Origin: Autumnicola musiva
GTDB taxonomy: Bacteria > Bacteroidota > Bacteroidia > Flavobacteriales > Flavobacteriaceae
DNA: 64,000 bases
Assembly (NCBI RefSeq): GCF_031846585.1
Contig: NZ_JAVRHK010000004.1
Span: 255,881 to 319,880 of the forward strand
Direction: 5' to 3'
Shown: positions 46,877-55,899 of the stretch, one piece after another
Numbering within the stretch: the first letter of the stretch is position 1
How the letters are laid out: each line of letters opens with the position of its first letter
Notes under the pieces: generated by a model
Told to the model about the DNA's origin: nothing
The model's input: only the letters and a program-made list of their open reading frames with translations
The model's database searches: none
Program-made: the position numbers and the translations under genes

Positions 46877-49156
46877 ATGAAAAAATTTAATATCCTGCTC
46901 TTTATACTCCTTATTACAGGAATGGCAGGCAAAGCCCAAAACAATAAAATTCTAAGCTCAGTAAAAAACGTAGAATCCAAAGTAGACTCTATTCTTTTTA
47001 TGATGACTTTGGAAGAAAAGATCGGGCAGTTGGTTCAGTATAACGGAAGTTGGGATTTAACCGGTCCTGCTTCAGAAATGGGAAATAAGCAGAAGGAAGA
47101 GCAGCTTAAAAAAGGTCTGGTAGGTTCCATGCTTAACGTACTTTCCGTAGATGCTACAAGGGAAGCTCAAAAGCTGGTCATGGAAAATTCCCGGATTAAA
47201 ATTCCGCTAATGTTCGGTTATGATGTTATCCACGGTTATAAAACCATGTTTCCCGTTCCACTGGCAGAGACTTCAAGCTGGGATATGGAAGCGATGGAAA
47301 AATCTGCCCGAATTGCTGCGATAGAATCTGTGGCCGATGGTGTTAACTGGACATTTTCGCCAATGATAGATGTTTCCCGTGATGCCCGCTGGGGTAGGAT
47401 TATGGAAGGCTCTGGCGAAGATCCTTACCTCACTTCACTGGTGGCTGTTGCTAAAGTTAAAGGATACCAGGGAGATGACCTTGCCGATAGTACCACGATT
47501 GCCGCCACTGCCAAGCATTTTGCCGGTTACGGTTTTGCTGAAGGTGGCCGTGATTACAATACGGTTAATGTGGGTGAGTATGAACTTCATAATATGATTT
47601 TGCCTCCGTTTAAAGCCGCGGCAGATGCAGGGGTGGCAACCTTTATGAATTCCTTTAATACCATAGACGGCACTCCCGCAACCGGTAGTAAAATGCTGCA
47701 GCGCGATATTCTAAAGGGTGACTGGAAATGGGACGGATTTGTGGTTTCAGACTGGGGCTCCATTACCGAAATGATTTATCACGGTTTTGCGAAAGACAAA
47801 AAGCAGGCTGCGGAGATTGCCTTGAAAGCCGGTAGCGATATGGATATGGAGGGTGGTGCTTATGAAGCCGGTCTTATGGAACTGGTGCAGGAGGACAAAA
47901 TAGACGAAAGCCTTATAAACGATGCCGTAAAAAGAATTTTGCGGGTGAAGTTTAAAATGGGACTTTTTGAAGATCCTTACCGATATGCCGATCCCGATTT
48001 GGCAGAAGAAATTTCGTATGAAAAACACCGGGAAATTGCGCGTGATATTGCAAAGAAATCCATTGTGTTACTGAAGAACGAAAATGGCCTTTTACCTATA
48101 AAACCTTCGGTTAAAAATATTGCAATTATTGGCCCGCTGACCGATGATAAGGATTCACCTATCGGAAACTGGCGTGCCCAGGCAGAATCTAATTCCGCAG
48201 TTTCAGTACTTGAAGGAGTAAAGGCAGCTGCGGGCAAAGGAGTAAATATTACTTATGCTGAAGGTGCCAAATTGGGCATTGGGGAAAGAAGCTTTTTAAT
48301 GCCGCTCAAGATTAACGAAACCGATCGTTCCGGTTTTGATGAAGCTATTAAAAAAGCCAAAAACGCCGATTTGGTAATTATGGCATTGGGAGAAGACGCT
48401 TTTCAGACGGGAGAAGGAAGGAGCCAGGCAAAAATTGGCCTGGCCGGGCTTCAGCAGGAATTGCTGCAGGAGATTTATAAGGTGAATAAGAACATTGCTT
48501 TGGTGCTTATAAATGGGCGTCCAATGGAAATCACCTGGGCTGCAGAAAATATCCCGGCTATTGTGGAAGCCTGGCAATTAGGCACTGAAAGTGGTAATGC
48601 CATTGCCGACGTTCTGTTCGGGAAATATAATCCTTCCGGAAAACTTCCGGTTTCCTTTCCGAAGGCAGTGGGGCAGGAGCCGCTTTATTATAATCAGCAG
48701 AATACGGGGCGGCCTTACAGTGAAGAGCATGTAACTTTTTCGAGTTATACCGATGTGGGCAAGGAAGCCCTTTATCCTTTTGGCTACGGTTTAAGTTATA
48801 CCACCTTTAAATATGGCGGGCTTCAGCTTTCTTCCGAAGAAATGGATGAAAATGCTGAAATTACCGCTAGTGTTTCAGTGACCAATACGGGAAAAGTCAC
48901 CGGGAAAGAAGTGGTGCAGCTGTACCTGCAGGATATTGTAGCCAGCAAGACACGTCCTGTAAAAGAACTAAAAGGTTTTAAAATGGTTGAACTTTCTCCC
49001 GGAGAATCTAAAACTGTGGAATTCAGTATTAACGAAAAAATGTTAGAGTTTTATAGTGCCAATAAAAAATGGGAATCTGAAGCCGGGAGTTTTAATGTTT
49101 TTGTTGGGGGAAATTCCAGGGACCTGAAAGAGGCTCAATTCACACTAAACAAGTAA
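46877..49156 (+). CDS. GH3 beta-glucosidase, periplasmic
   Basis: Exo-acting retaining enzyme that releases glucose from beta-gluco-oligosaccharides. Signal peptide (to GMAGKAQ), (beta/alpha)8 domain (about 35-370), alpha/beta sandwich (about 390-610) and C-terminal fibronectin-III-like domain (about 645-750, with GKEVVQLYLQD). The nucleophile is D292 in GFVVSDWGS. FSPMIDVSRDARWGRIMEGS and AKHFAGYGFAEGGRDYN are BglX-type signatures. At 759 residues it has normal BglX length and is intact. In this locus it should finish the laminari-oligosaccharides imported by SusCD. Confidence 0.93.
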   Translation: MKKFNILLFILLITGMAGKAQNNKILSSVKNVESKVDSILFMMTLEEKIGQLVQYNGSWDLTGPASEMGNKQKEEQLKKGLVGSMLNVLSVDATREAQKLVMENSRIKIPLMFGYDVIHGYKTMFPVPLAETSSWDMEAMEKSARIAAIESVADGVNWTFSPMIDVSRDARWGRIMEGSGEDPYLTSLVAVAKVKGYQGDDLADSTTIAATAKHFAGYGFAEGGRDYNTVNVGEYELHNMILPPFKAAADAGVATFMNSFNTIDGTPATGSKMLQRDILKGDWKWDGFVVSDWGSITEMIYHGFAKDKKQAAEIALKAGSDMDMEGGAYEAGLMELVQEDKIDESLINDAVKRILRVKFKMGLFEDPYRYADPDLAEEISYEKHREIARDIAKKSIVLLKNENGLLPIKPSVKNIAIIGPLTDDKDSPIGNWRAQAESNSAVSVLEGVKAAAGKGVNITYAEGAKLGIGERSFLMPLKINETDRSGFDEAIKKAKNADLVIMALGEDAFQTGEGRSQAKIGLAGLQQELLQEIYKVNKNIALVLINGRPMEITWAAENIPAIVEAWQLGTESGNAIADVLFGKYNPSGKLPVSFPKAVGQEPLYYNQQNTGRPYSEEHVTFSSYTDVGKEALYPFGYGLSYTTFKYGGLQLSSEEMDENAEITASVSVTNTGKVTGKEVVQLYLQDIVASKTRPVKELKGFKMVELSPGESKTVEFSINEKMLEFYSANKKWESEAGSFNVFVGGNSRDLKEAQFTLNK

Positions 49157-49190
49157 AACTGAAGAAATGAATATAGGTATTAGAATTGTC

Positions 49191-49212
49191 AGGTTGAGCG
49201 AAGTCGAAACCT
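49191..49212. repeat. flavobacterial extragenic palindrome-like repeat unit
   Basis: A 22-base hairpin-forming unit with AGGTT and AACCT ends and inner CGA/TCG pairing, in the gap between the GH3 and second GH16 genes. From memory, near-identical units are scattered between genes in many Flavobacteriaceae. I found only this one copy in the window. Confidence 0.5.
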
Positions 49213-49334
49213 TTATTTACATTTAAAATTTCTCAATTACACCCGAATAGAGATTAACAATTGAAGGTAGTCAGATCTATGTAATCTAAGACACTTAGAT
49301 CACTGGCATATCATAAAATATTAAGCAGAAAAAT

Positions 49335-50105
49335 ATGAAAGCAACTATTAAGATTATCAGTTTTGCCATATCAATTTTTTTAGTGCCACCAGGTTTGCAT
49401 GCACAGGTGATCTTCGAAGAAAACTTTGATGGCAATGAGCTTAATATGAAACACTGGAGCTATGAAGAAGGAGATGGCTGCCCTAATCTGTGCGGCTGGG
49501 GAAATAACGAGCGGCAGATATATAACAGGGAGTATCTGGAGGTTAAAAACGGTAAACTGATAATCACTGCGGTTAAGGAAGGTGATAAATATTTCTCCGG
49601 AAAGATAAATTCCAAAGATAAAGTGGAATTTCAGTATGGTGTAATTGAGGTGAGGGCTAAGGTGGCAACTGGCCAGGGAATCTGGCCGGCCTTTTGGATG
49701 CTGGGGCATGATATTGCTGAGGTTGGCTGGCCTGCTTCAGGAGAAATAGATATTATGGAGTATGTGGGCCGTGAGCCAAACACCGTTTATACTACCTTAC
49801 ATTATCCCGCACATCACGGGGAAAATGCCAGTTCAAAAAAGACTAAAATCGAAAATATCGAAGAAGGCTACCATACTTTTAAAACCATTTGGACGGCAGA
49901 TAATATCGAATTTTTTGTTGACGGTGAATCCGTTTATAATTTTGTACCGGAAGAATATGATGAGGAACATTATCCTTTCAGAAAGCCATTTTATTTCCTG
50001 ATCAATATGGCTGTTGGAGGGAACTTTGGCGGCCCGGAAGTAGACGATTCCATTTTTCCGCAGAAGTATTATGTAGATTATATAAAAGTTACATCACTTG
50101 AATAA
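49335..50105 (+). CDS. GH16 endo-beta-1,3-glucanase, single-domain
   Basis: Second laminarinase-type GH16 of the locus, 256 residues with a cleavable signal peptide (cleavage near GLHAQ) and no extra modules. Catalytic residues are E137, D139 and E142 in GEIDIMEY. The substrate-cleft blocks CGWGNNERQIYN, GIWPAFWMLG and FFLI-like FYFLINMAVGGNFGG are intact. Unlike the 45128 enzyme it has no lipid Cys, so it is probably periplasmic or released, giving complementary sites of attack. A 178-base gap with a repeat unit separates it from GH3, so it may have its own promoter. Confidence 0.93.
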   Translation: MKATIKIISFAISIFLVPPGLHAQVIFEENFDGNELNMKHWSYEEGDGCPNLCGWGNNERQIYNREYLEVKNGKLIITAVKEGDKYFSGKINSKDKVEFQYGVIEVRAKVATGQGIWPAFWMLGHDIAEVGWPASGEIDIMEYVGREPNTVYTTLHYPAHHGENASSKKTKIENIEEGYHTFKTIWTADNIEFFVDGESVYNFVPEEYDEEHYPFRKPFYFLINMAVGGNFGGPEVDDSIFPQKYYVDYIKVTSLE

Positions 50106-50128
50106 CCGGCAGAATTGCAGAATTAGCG

Positions 50129-50143
50129 AAAAACGAAGTTTTT
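50129..50143. terminator. short bidirectional hairpin between convergent genes
   Basis: AAAAAC, GAA, GTTTTT (50129-50143) forms a short A/T-rich stem with T on both outgoing strands. It lies between the convergent GH16 and tadA genes. The stem is weak. Confidence 0.35.
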
Positions 50144-50165
50144 TGAGAGATAGGTTGCACTGACC

Positions 50166-50615
50166 TTAATTCAGATTTCTCTTCTGCACAAAGAAGCGTT
50201 TTAGCAATTCCGCCGCTTCCCTTTCTAAGATCCCTGATTTTACCCGGGTTTTGGGATGCAATTGTGCGCCCATAGTGCGGTAGCCCCGCTGTAAATCGTT
50301 CGCGGCATAAACCAGTTTTGAAAGCTGGCTCCAGTATAAGGCGCCCGCGCACATCTGGCAGGGCTCCAGGGTTGCATACATGGTGCAGTCCCGCAGGTAT
50401 TTTCCGCCCAGGAAGTTGGCAGCAGCCGTAATAGCCTGCATTTCAGCGTGGGCAGTGACATCATTTAAAATTTCGGTAAGGTTATGGCCGCGGGCAATAA
50501 TTTTTTCTTTTATCACCACGACTACTCCAACGGGAATCTCCCCTTTATCAAAAGCTATCCGGGCTTCATCCAAAGCTTTTTTCATAAAGAATTCGTCATC
50601 AAAAGGAGTGAGCAT
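50166..50615 (-). CDS. tadA: tRNA-specific adenosine deaminase TadA
   Basis: Deaminates A34 to inosine in tRNA-Arg(ACG). Zinc ligands and catalytic Glu are H56 and E58 in TAHAEMQA and C86/C89 in EPCQMCAGA. The longest frame (to 50918) runs through the divergent dxs gene's upstream region and start. The ATG at 50615 (MLTPFDDEFFMKKALDEAR) gives the normal 149-residue protein. It is transcribed away from dxs. A cytidine-deaminase-like nucleoside enzyme is the alternative, but the PCQMCAGALYWSQ block is TadA-like. Confidence 0.93.
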   Translation of the reverse strand: MLTPFDDEFFMKKALDEARIAFDKGEIPVGVVVVIKEKIIARGHNLTEILNDVTAHAEMQAITAAANFLGGKYLRDCTMYATLEPCQMCAGALYWSQLSKLVYAANDLQRGYRTMGAQLHPKTRVKSGILEREAAELLKRFFVQKRNLN

Positions 50616-50751
50616 GTGATAGTTTTTAATTCCGTCGGAAAGGTAAAAATTATAAACTAACCTGGATAAGGTGTTTTTATGAATAATCTTCAGCAGAAAT
50701 TTCAGCAGCTGAGATTCTGCTTCTATCTTTACAAAAAGAAAACCGCTCTTA

Positions 50752-52524
50752 ATGGCCTCCAAATTTCTTGAACATATTAATTCGCCTGCAGATCTCAGGA
50801 AACTATCTTCAGAAGAGCTTAAAATTGTAGCGGTGGAACTTCGGAAATTTATAATTGATATTGTAGCCACAAAAGAAGGGCATTTAGGTGCCAGTCTTGG
50901 TGTGGTGGAACTTACCATTGCCCTGCATTATGCTTTTAACACACCTGAAGACCTGCTGGTCTGGGATGTGGGCCATCAGGCTTACGGCCATAAGATTCTA
51001 ACCGGCCGCCGTGATATTTTTGAAACCAATCGCAGGCTTAAGGGCATTAGCGGGTTTCCAAAACGTACAGAAAGCATTTATGATACTTTTGGAACCGGGC
51101 ATTCCTCTACTTCTGTTTCTGCAGCATTGGGAATGGCCATCGCTTCCCGCTTAAAAGGTGAGGTTTATAAACAGCATATTGCGGTGATAGGAGATGCTTC
51201 CATTGCCAGTGGGATGGCCTTTGAAGGGCTTAACCACGCCGGGGTATCCAAAGCGAACCTGCTGGTGATTTTAAACGATAATGCCATAGGTATAGATCCC
51301 AGTGTGGGCGCGCTAAAGCAATATCTTACAAAGGCCAAAGTTGGGCATAAGCCTGCCCAGGATAATATAATTGAAGCTTTAAATTTTAAATATTTTGGCC
51401 CTGTAGACGGGCATGATCTTGAGGCTTTATTGAAGGTTTTTGAAGAATTGAAGGCAATTGAAGGGCCTAAGTTTCTGCATGTAATTACAACTAAAGGAAA
51501 AGGCCTGAAAAAAGCAGAAGAGGACCAGGTAAAATACCATGCCCCGGGAAAATTTGAACCCGATACAGGGGAGCTGCTGAATTATGATACTGAAGGCCTG
51601 CCCTTAAAATATCAGGATGTATTCGGGTTTACTTTAGTTGAACTGGCAAAGCAAAACGAAAAAATTATTGGGATTACCCCGGCCATGCCAACTGGTAGCT
51701 CTCTTAAATACATGATGCAGGCATTTCCCGAAAGGGCTTTTGACGTGGGAATTGCCGAGCAGCATGCAGTAACGCTTTCGGCGGGAATGGCCACGCAGGG
51801 TTTTATTGTTTTTTGTGCAATTTATTCCACATTTCTGCAACGGGCATACGACCAGTTGATACATGATGTGGCGCTACAGGATTTGCCGGTGGTGTTCTGC
51901 CTGGATCGTGCGGGGCTGGTTGGCGAAGACGGCGCCACCCATCACGGATTATATGACATTCCTTACCTTCGCTGCATCCCCAATTTGATTATCGCGGCGC
52001 CTTCAAACGAAATTCAGTTGCGAAATTTACTGTTTACGGCACAGCTTCAATTAGAGCATCCGCTGGTTATAAGATATCCCCGTGGTCGAGGAGTAGAGGC
52101 TGAATGGGAACTGCCTTTTGAGGAAATGGAAATCGGCAGAGGCAAGTGCCTGAGCAAAGGATCAAAAATTGCTATTTTAAGCCTTGGGAAAATGGCAGAG
52201 AACGTTTCCAAAGCAATTTCAAAAATAGGCGAAAAAGAAAAAATAGGTCATTATGATATGATCTTTGTAAAACCCTTAGATGAGGTGCTGCTCAGGGAGA
52301 TTTTTTCAGAATATAAAAATATTATCACTGTTGAAGATGGAGCGGTAACGGGGGGTTTTGGAAGCGCGGTACTGGAATTTGCTTCAGAAGAAAAATTTGC
52401 AGGAAAAATAATACGCCTGGGGGTGCCGGATGAATTTATTGAGCAGGGAAGTGTGGCCGAATTACAAGAAATTGTTGGAATTAGCGTTAAGAATATAAGG
52501 CGTGTATTAAACTCATTGCTTTAA
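50752..52524 (+). CDS. dxs: 1-deoxy-D-xylulose-5-phosphate synthase
   Basis: Thiamine-diphosphate enzyme joining pyruvate and glyceraldehyde-3-phosphate, the first step of the MEP isoprenoid pathway. ThDP/Mg site is visible as GDASIASGMAFEGLNHAG with ILNDN. The catalytic Glu region is DVGIAEQHAVTLSAG, and the transketolase C-terminal domain lies after about 430. HLGASLGVVELTIALHY near the N-terminus carries the conserved His. At 590 residues it is slightly short of the 620-640 residues common elsewhere, as in other Bacteroidetes. The frame is intact; the DUF3078 gene follows after 36 bases with its own -7 box. Confidence 0.95.
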   Translation: MASKFLEHINSPADLRKLSSEELKIVAVELRKFIIDIVATKEGHLGASLGVVELTIALHYAFNTPEDLLVWDVGHQAYGHKILTGRRDIFETNRRLKGISGFPKRTESIYDTFGTGHSSTSVSAALGMAIASRLKGEVYKQHIAVIGDASIASGMAFEGLNHAGVSKANLLVILNDNAIGIDPSVGALKQYLTKAKVGHKPAQDNIIEALNFKYFGPVDGHDLEALLKVFEELKAIEGPKFLHVITTKGKGLKKAEEDQVKYHAPGKFEPDTGELLNYDTEGLPLKYQDVFGFTLVELAKQNEKIIGITPAMPTGSSLKYMMQAFPERAFDVGIAEQHAVTLSAGMATQGFIVFCAIYSTFLQRAYDQLIHDVALQDLPVVFCLDRAGLVGEDGATHHGLYDIPYLRCIPNLIIAAPSNEIQLRNLLFTAQLQLEHPLVIRYPRGRGVEAEWELPFEEMEIGRGKCLSKGSKIAILSLGKMAENVSKAISKIGEKEKIGHYDMIFVKPLDEVLLREIFSEYKNIITVEDGAVTGGFGSAVLEFASEEKFAGKIIRLGVPDEFIEQGSVAELQEIVGISVKNIRRVLNSLL

Positions 52525-52530
52525 AATTTA

Positions 52531-52538
52531 TATTTTTG
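52531..52538 (+). promoter_or_regulatory. -7 box before the DUF3078 gene
   Basis: TATTTTTG (52531-52538) fits TAnnTTTG, 22 bases before the ATG at 52561. It overlaps the short dxs/DUF3078 gap, suggesting separate transcription. No TTG is at the standard -33 distance. Confidence 0.45.
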
Positions 52539-52560
52539 CAATTCCGAGAATTTAAATAAA

Positions 52561-53565
52561 ATGAAAATCAGATTAATAGGCTTAATTTTATGTCTAATTT
52601 CCTTCAATACCCATGCTTTAGAATTCCCTCATTTTACCAGGGTTGTTGACACTACAGAAGCCAATGACAGTATTCCCGTGCAGGATACCACGGAAACAAA
52701 TGTAACAAGCTATTGGAATGAAGAAAACGCTGTTGGGCTGGATTTTAATGAAGTGGCTTTTGTGAATTGGAACAGCGGGGGTAACAATTCTGTTTCTGCT
52801 TTAATTCATGGTAACTTCAAAAGGAATTACAAAAAAGCGCTTACAAAATGGAATAATTCTGCAGTAATTCGCTACGGATTAAATGCACAGGAGGGGCGTG
52901 AAATAAGAAAAACAGAAGATGAGTTGGTACTGAGTTCTTCTTTTGGGTATCGCAGGGATTCTACTTCTAATTGGTTTTATAGTGCGCAACTGGATTTTAA
53001 TACGCAATTTTCCAACGGTTATAAATATCCGGACAAAACAAACCCTATCTCTAAATTTATGGCACCGGCCTATCTCTTTTTAGGGGTTGGTGCGGAATAT
53101 TCTCATCCTGAAGAGGAGTTAACTGTGTACATTTCACCACTTACACAGAAATCTACTTTTGTACTGGATCAACGTCTTGCTAATGAAGGTATGTTTGGCG
53201 TAGTAGGGGCAGTGCGGGATGAAGAAGGCAATATTATAGAAGAAGGGGAAATGGTAAGGATGGAACTTGGTTTTTTAGTGAATAGCAATTTTGAAAAGGA
53301 GATTTTTGAAAATGTGAATTTGAAGAACAGGCTCAGTCTTTATTCCGATTATATCAACAATTTTGGAAACGTAGATGTAGACTGGCAGTTGAATGTGAAC
53401 CTGAAAGTAAACGACTTTATAAAGGCCAGTGTAGGTTCTCATCTACGCTATGATAATGATGTTAAATACAAGGAAGATGTAAATGATGATGGTGACCTGG
53501 AGACTTTCGGGCCTCGTGTACAATTTAAACAGACCCTAGGTGTAGGAGTGGTTTATGAGTTTTAA
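52561..53565 (+). CDS. DUF3078 family outer-envelope protein
   Basis: Signal peptide (to FNTHA), a short acidic linker, then a DUF3078 domain rich in alternating beta strands (AVGLDFNEVAFVNWNSGGNN is its signature; later WFYSAQLDFNTQFSNGYKYP). The pattern suggests an outer-membrane barrel, and the terminal ...GVGVVYEF has the aromatic end expected of one. DUF3078 proteins are widespread in Bacteroidetes next to core genes; their function is unknown. It lies after dxs and is closed by a strong terminator. Confidence 0.85.
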   Translation: MKIRLIGLILCLISFNTHALEFPHFTRVVDTTEANDSIPVQDTTETNVTSYWNEENAVGLDFNEVAFVNWNSGGNNSVSALIHGNFKRNYKKALTKWNNSAVIRYGLNAQEGREIRKTEDELVLSSSFGYRRDSTSNWFYSAQLDFNTQFSNGYKYPDKTNPISKFMAPAYLFLGVGAEYSHPEEELTVYISPLTQKSTFVLDQRLANEGMFGVVGAVRDEEGNIIEEGEMVRMELGFLVNSNFEKEIFENVNLKNRLSLYSDYINNFGNVDVDWQLNVNLKVNDFIKASVGSHLRYDNDVKYKEDVNDDGDLETFGPRVQFKQTLGVGVVYEF

Positions 53566-53628
53566 TCCCCACTGAGGGAATATTCCCCTAAGTTCCCTGG
53601 AAAATTTTGAAATAATTTTCTATTATCC

Positions 53629-53664
53629 CTCTGGCATTGCCTTGCCAGAGCCTTTTTAATTTTT
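53629..53664 (+). terminator. rho-independent terminator
   Basis: CTCTGGCA (53629-53636) pairs exactly with TGCCAGAG (53643-53650) and is followed by CCTTTTTAATTTTT. It ends the DUF3078 transcript against the convergent dGTPase gene. Confidence 0.85.
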
Positions 53665-53685
53665 ATACGGAATAAAAGCTTTAAT

Positions 53686-55032
53686 TTAAACGCGAAGCCC
53701 TTTATATTTCTCAAATGAAGCCACGGTAAATCCGTCTGTTAAAGATGCGGTATATGAGCAAATTTGTAATAAGCTGGTGTAAATTGATTGTTGCTCTGAA
53801 ATTTGCAATTTTGGCACCGAGCTTTTTATTAGTTGGTGATAACCGGATTCCATAGAAGAGTCTTCAGGTAAAAATGATTGGGTGTAGGTGTCCAGCAGGA
53901 GAGAGAGCATTTTATAACCCGCAATTTCCTTACTGATCACCTCTTCACTTTGATAAATTTTTTCCACGCTTATCTTAATAATATCCTTGATTTGGGCTTC
54001 AAAGCTGCTGTTGTCAAACAAAGATTTATGAAATTCTCCCGCCAGGATAGCTTCTTCATTGGCAAGAAAGGTTTCTATGGCTTCCGTAATCAGAGTATTT
54101 ATGGCGAGCGCCCGTAAATAACTTAGCCGGTCTGCCGTAGAAGTAAGGCTGTTATATTTTGAGGTGTTAATGCTGTTCTTTACCAGTTTTATAAGATATT
54201 CCAGGGCATATTCCTCATCTATCAGGCCCAGGTTAATACCGTCTTCAAAATCAATGATGGTATAGCAAATATCATCAGCGGCTTCTACAAGAAATGCCAA
54301 AGGATGCCTTGCAAAACTTACATTATCATGATTTATTATTTTTTTTAATCCGAGTTCTTCTGCCACATCCTGAAATGTTTCTTTTTCTGTCTGGAAATAG
54401 CCGAATTTTTTATCCCCGATATTTGCTGTTGGTTTATGCGGAAGAGATGCTTTGGGGTATTTAGTAAAAGCGCCAAGGGTGGCATAGGAAAGCCTTAATC
54501 CGCCGTTGATGCCGGGGCGGTTTTCTGTAAGAATCCTGAAGCCATTGGCATTGCCTTCAAATTTGGCCAGATCCTGATATTCTGAAGGTTTTAAGTGTTC
54601 TTTAAAACGTTTTCCGTTGCCGTGGCTAAAATATTCTCCAATGGCTTTTTCGCCGGAATGGCCGAATGGCGGATTTCCAATATCATGTGCCAGGGCAGCT
54701 GCGGCTACAATGGCCCCAAAATCGTTCATTTGGTAGCCATGAATCGTGGAGAGATGAGGGTGCTTCTCAAGAATTTTTTGCCCGGCCAGCCTGCCAAGCG
54801 ATCTTCCCACTACTGAAACTTCAAGACTGTGCGTTAGCCGGGTATGAACAAAATCTGTTTTGGAAAGAGGAATAACCTGTGTTTTGTCCTGAAGGCTTCT
54901 GAAGGCTGAAGAAAAAATAATCCGGTCGTAATCTACTTCAAAACCAAGACGGGTTTCATTTTGTTCTTTTCTAAGTCTTTTATGGGTGTCGCCAAAGCGT
55001 TTTAAAGACAGGAGTTGTTCCCAGTTCATCAT
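53686..55032 (-). CDS. dgt: deoxyguanosinetriphosphate triphosphohydrolase
   Basis: HD-domain dNTPase that splits dGTP to deoxyguanosine and triphosphate. Metal site residues appear in order: RLTHSLEVSVVGR (His), AALAHDIGNPPFGHSGE (HD pair) and LVEAADDICYTIIDFEDG (Asp). RTAFRSLQDKTQV-like SSAFRSLQDKTQVIPL is the family N-terminal mark. I start at the ATG pair at 55032/55029 (MMNWEQLL); the longer frame to 55080 runs into a hairpin. At 447-448 residues it has the length usual for the Bacteroidetes form. Confidence 0.92.
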   Translation of the reverse strand: MMNWEQLLSLKRFGDTHKRLRKEQNETRLGFEVDYDRIIFSSAFRSLQDKTQVIPLSKTDFVHTRLTHSLEVSVVGRSLGRLAGQKILEKHPHLSTIHGYQMNDFGAIVAAAALAHDIGNPPFGHSGEKAIGEYFSHGNGKRFKEHLKPSEYQDLAKFEGNANGFRILTENRPGINGGLRLSYATLGAFTKYPKASLPHKPTANIGDKKFGYFQTEKETFQDVAEELGLKKIINHDNVSFARHPLAFLVEAADDICYTIIDFEDGINLGLIDEEYALEYLIKLVKNSINTSKYNSLTSTADRLSYLRALAINTLITEAIETFLANEEAILAGEFHKSLFDNSSFEAQIKDIIKISVEKIYQSEEVISKEIAGYKMLSLLLDTYTQSFLPEDSSMESGYHQLIKSSVPKLQISEQQSIYTSLLQICSYTASLTDGFTVASFEKYKGLRV

Positions 55033-55077
55033 ATTTATGCGGTTTGCGTTAGGGATTGAGCGGCATGTTTGAGCTCT

Positions 55078-55130
55078 CAAAACTTTTTTAAGTTTTGAAG
55101 CGAGCAGCGAAAGCCCGACCCCAAAGGGGT
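55078..55130. repeat. double stem-loop upstream of dgt
   Basis: CAAAACTT/AAGTTTTG (55078-55085 with 55090-55097, loop TTTT) is followed by ACCCC, AAA, GGGGT (55118-55130). They lie between the co-directional DUF3109 and dgt genes. From memory, similar GCGAGCAGCGAAAGCCCGA units recur between genes in this family of bacteria; only one copy is seen here. Confidence 0.45.
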
Positions 55131-55225
55131 AACGCCAAAATTACTGAAGCAAAAATAGTAAAAGAACACCGGCCAACGCCATCTCTCCTGAAAAAAAGGA
55201 AAAACTGTTTTCAGTGAGAAATTAT

Positions 55226-55795
55226 TTATTTCTTTAGTTTTTCCGCAGTTTTCTCCAGTTCCATATACCAGTCTTCTCCAAATTTGCGAATAAGTGCTTC
55301 TTTTACAAATTTATACACCGGCACTTCAAGCTCGGCTCCAAGGCTGCAGGCGTCATCGCAAATTTGCCAGCGATGGTAGTTTACCGCAGAGAATTCACTG
55401 TAATCCTGAACCCGCACCGGATAAAGATGACAGGAAACCGGTTTTTTCCAATCAATTGCACCCTGGTTATAAGCTTCTTCGATCCCGCATAGAGCAGTAC
55501 CTTTCTCATCAAAAGTGACGTAGGCGCAATCTGCACCATCTATTAGTGGGGTTTCAATATCTTCAAATTCTGTAGTGATAGAAGTTCCCTGTTCTTCTAT
55601 GGCCTGAATTCCCTTTTTGCGCAAAAAAGGTTTAATTTTGGGATAAAGCTCTTCAAGAATTTTTGCTTCCCCTTCTTCTACAGGCGCACCTGCATCGCCG
55701 TCTATGCAACAGGCGCCTTTGCAGGCCGATAGGTTACATACAAAATCATTCTTGATGATCTCTTCAGATACTATGGTTTTTCCTAATTGAAACAT
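55226..55795 (-). CDS. DUF3109 family cysteine-rich protein
   Basis: Soluble 189-residue protein. Cysteines in CNLSACKGACC (20-30), CAYV (about 90), CGIEEAY (about 104), CHLYPVR (about 123) and CDDACSLG (about 147-151) could bind a metal or Fe-S cluster, as in the related YkgJ/Fli-B-type zinc/iron-binding group. The family is common in Bacteroidetes and its function is unknown. It is divergent from marC. The start at 55795 (MFQLGKTIVSEEI) matches the usual family N-terminus. Confidence 0.85.
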   Translation of the reverse strand: MFQLGKTIVSEEIIKNDFVCNLSACKGACCIDGDAGAPVEEGEAKILEELYPKIKPFLRKKGIQAIEEQGTSITTEFEDIETPLIDGADCAYVTFDEKGTALCGIEEAYNQGAIDWKKPVSCHLYPVRVQDYSEFSAVNYHRWQICDDACSLGAELEVPVYKFVKEALIRKFGEDWYMELEKTAEKLKK

Positions 55796-55852
55796 GCTGC
55801 AAATATAATTTTTATGTGCAGGATTTTATAAAAAAAATTCATTTTCCCGGTG

Positions 55853-55882
55853 TTGATTTCTCTTTTAAAAAAATTACTTTTG
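55853..55882 (+). promoter_or_regulatory. marC promoter, fixes the start codon
   Basis: TTG (55853-55855), 19 bases, TACTTTTG (55875-55882): a full match to the Bacteroidetes TTG/TAnnTTTG consensus. Transcription would start near 55889, so translation must begin at the ATG at 55900, not at the upstream GTG at 55816. Confidence 0.75.
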
Positions 55883-55899
55883 CGCGAAATTTTGAGGCT

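Noticed and set aside
50616..50918. A 101-residue N-terminal extension of TadA
   Set aside because: It runs antisense through the dxs start. TadA proteins are about 150 residues, and the ATG at 50615 gives a standard N-terminus.
55816..55899. Longer MarC start at the GTG at 55816
   Set aside because: It lies upstream of a perfect TTG-19-TACTTTTG promoter, so the transcript would not include it; the ATG at 55900 follows the expected start site.
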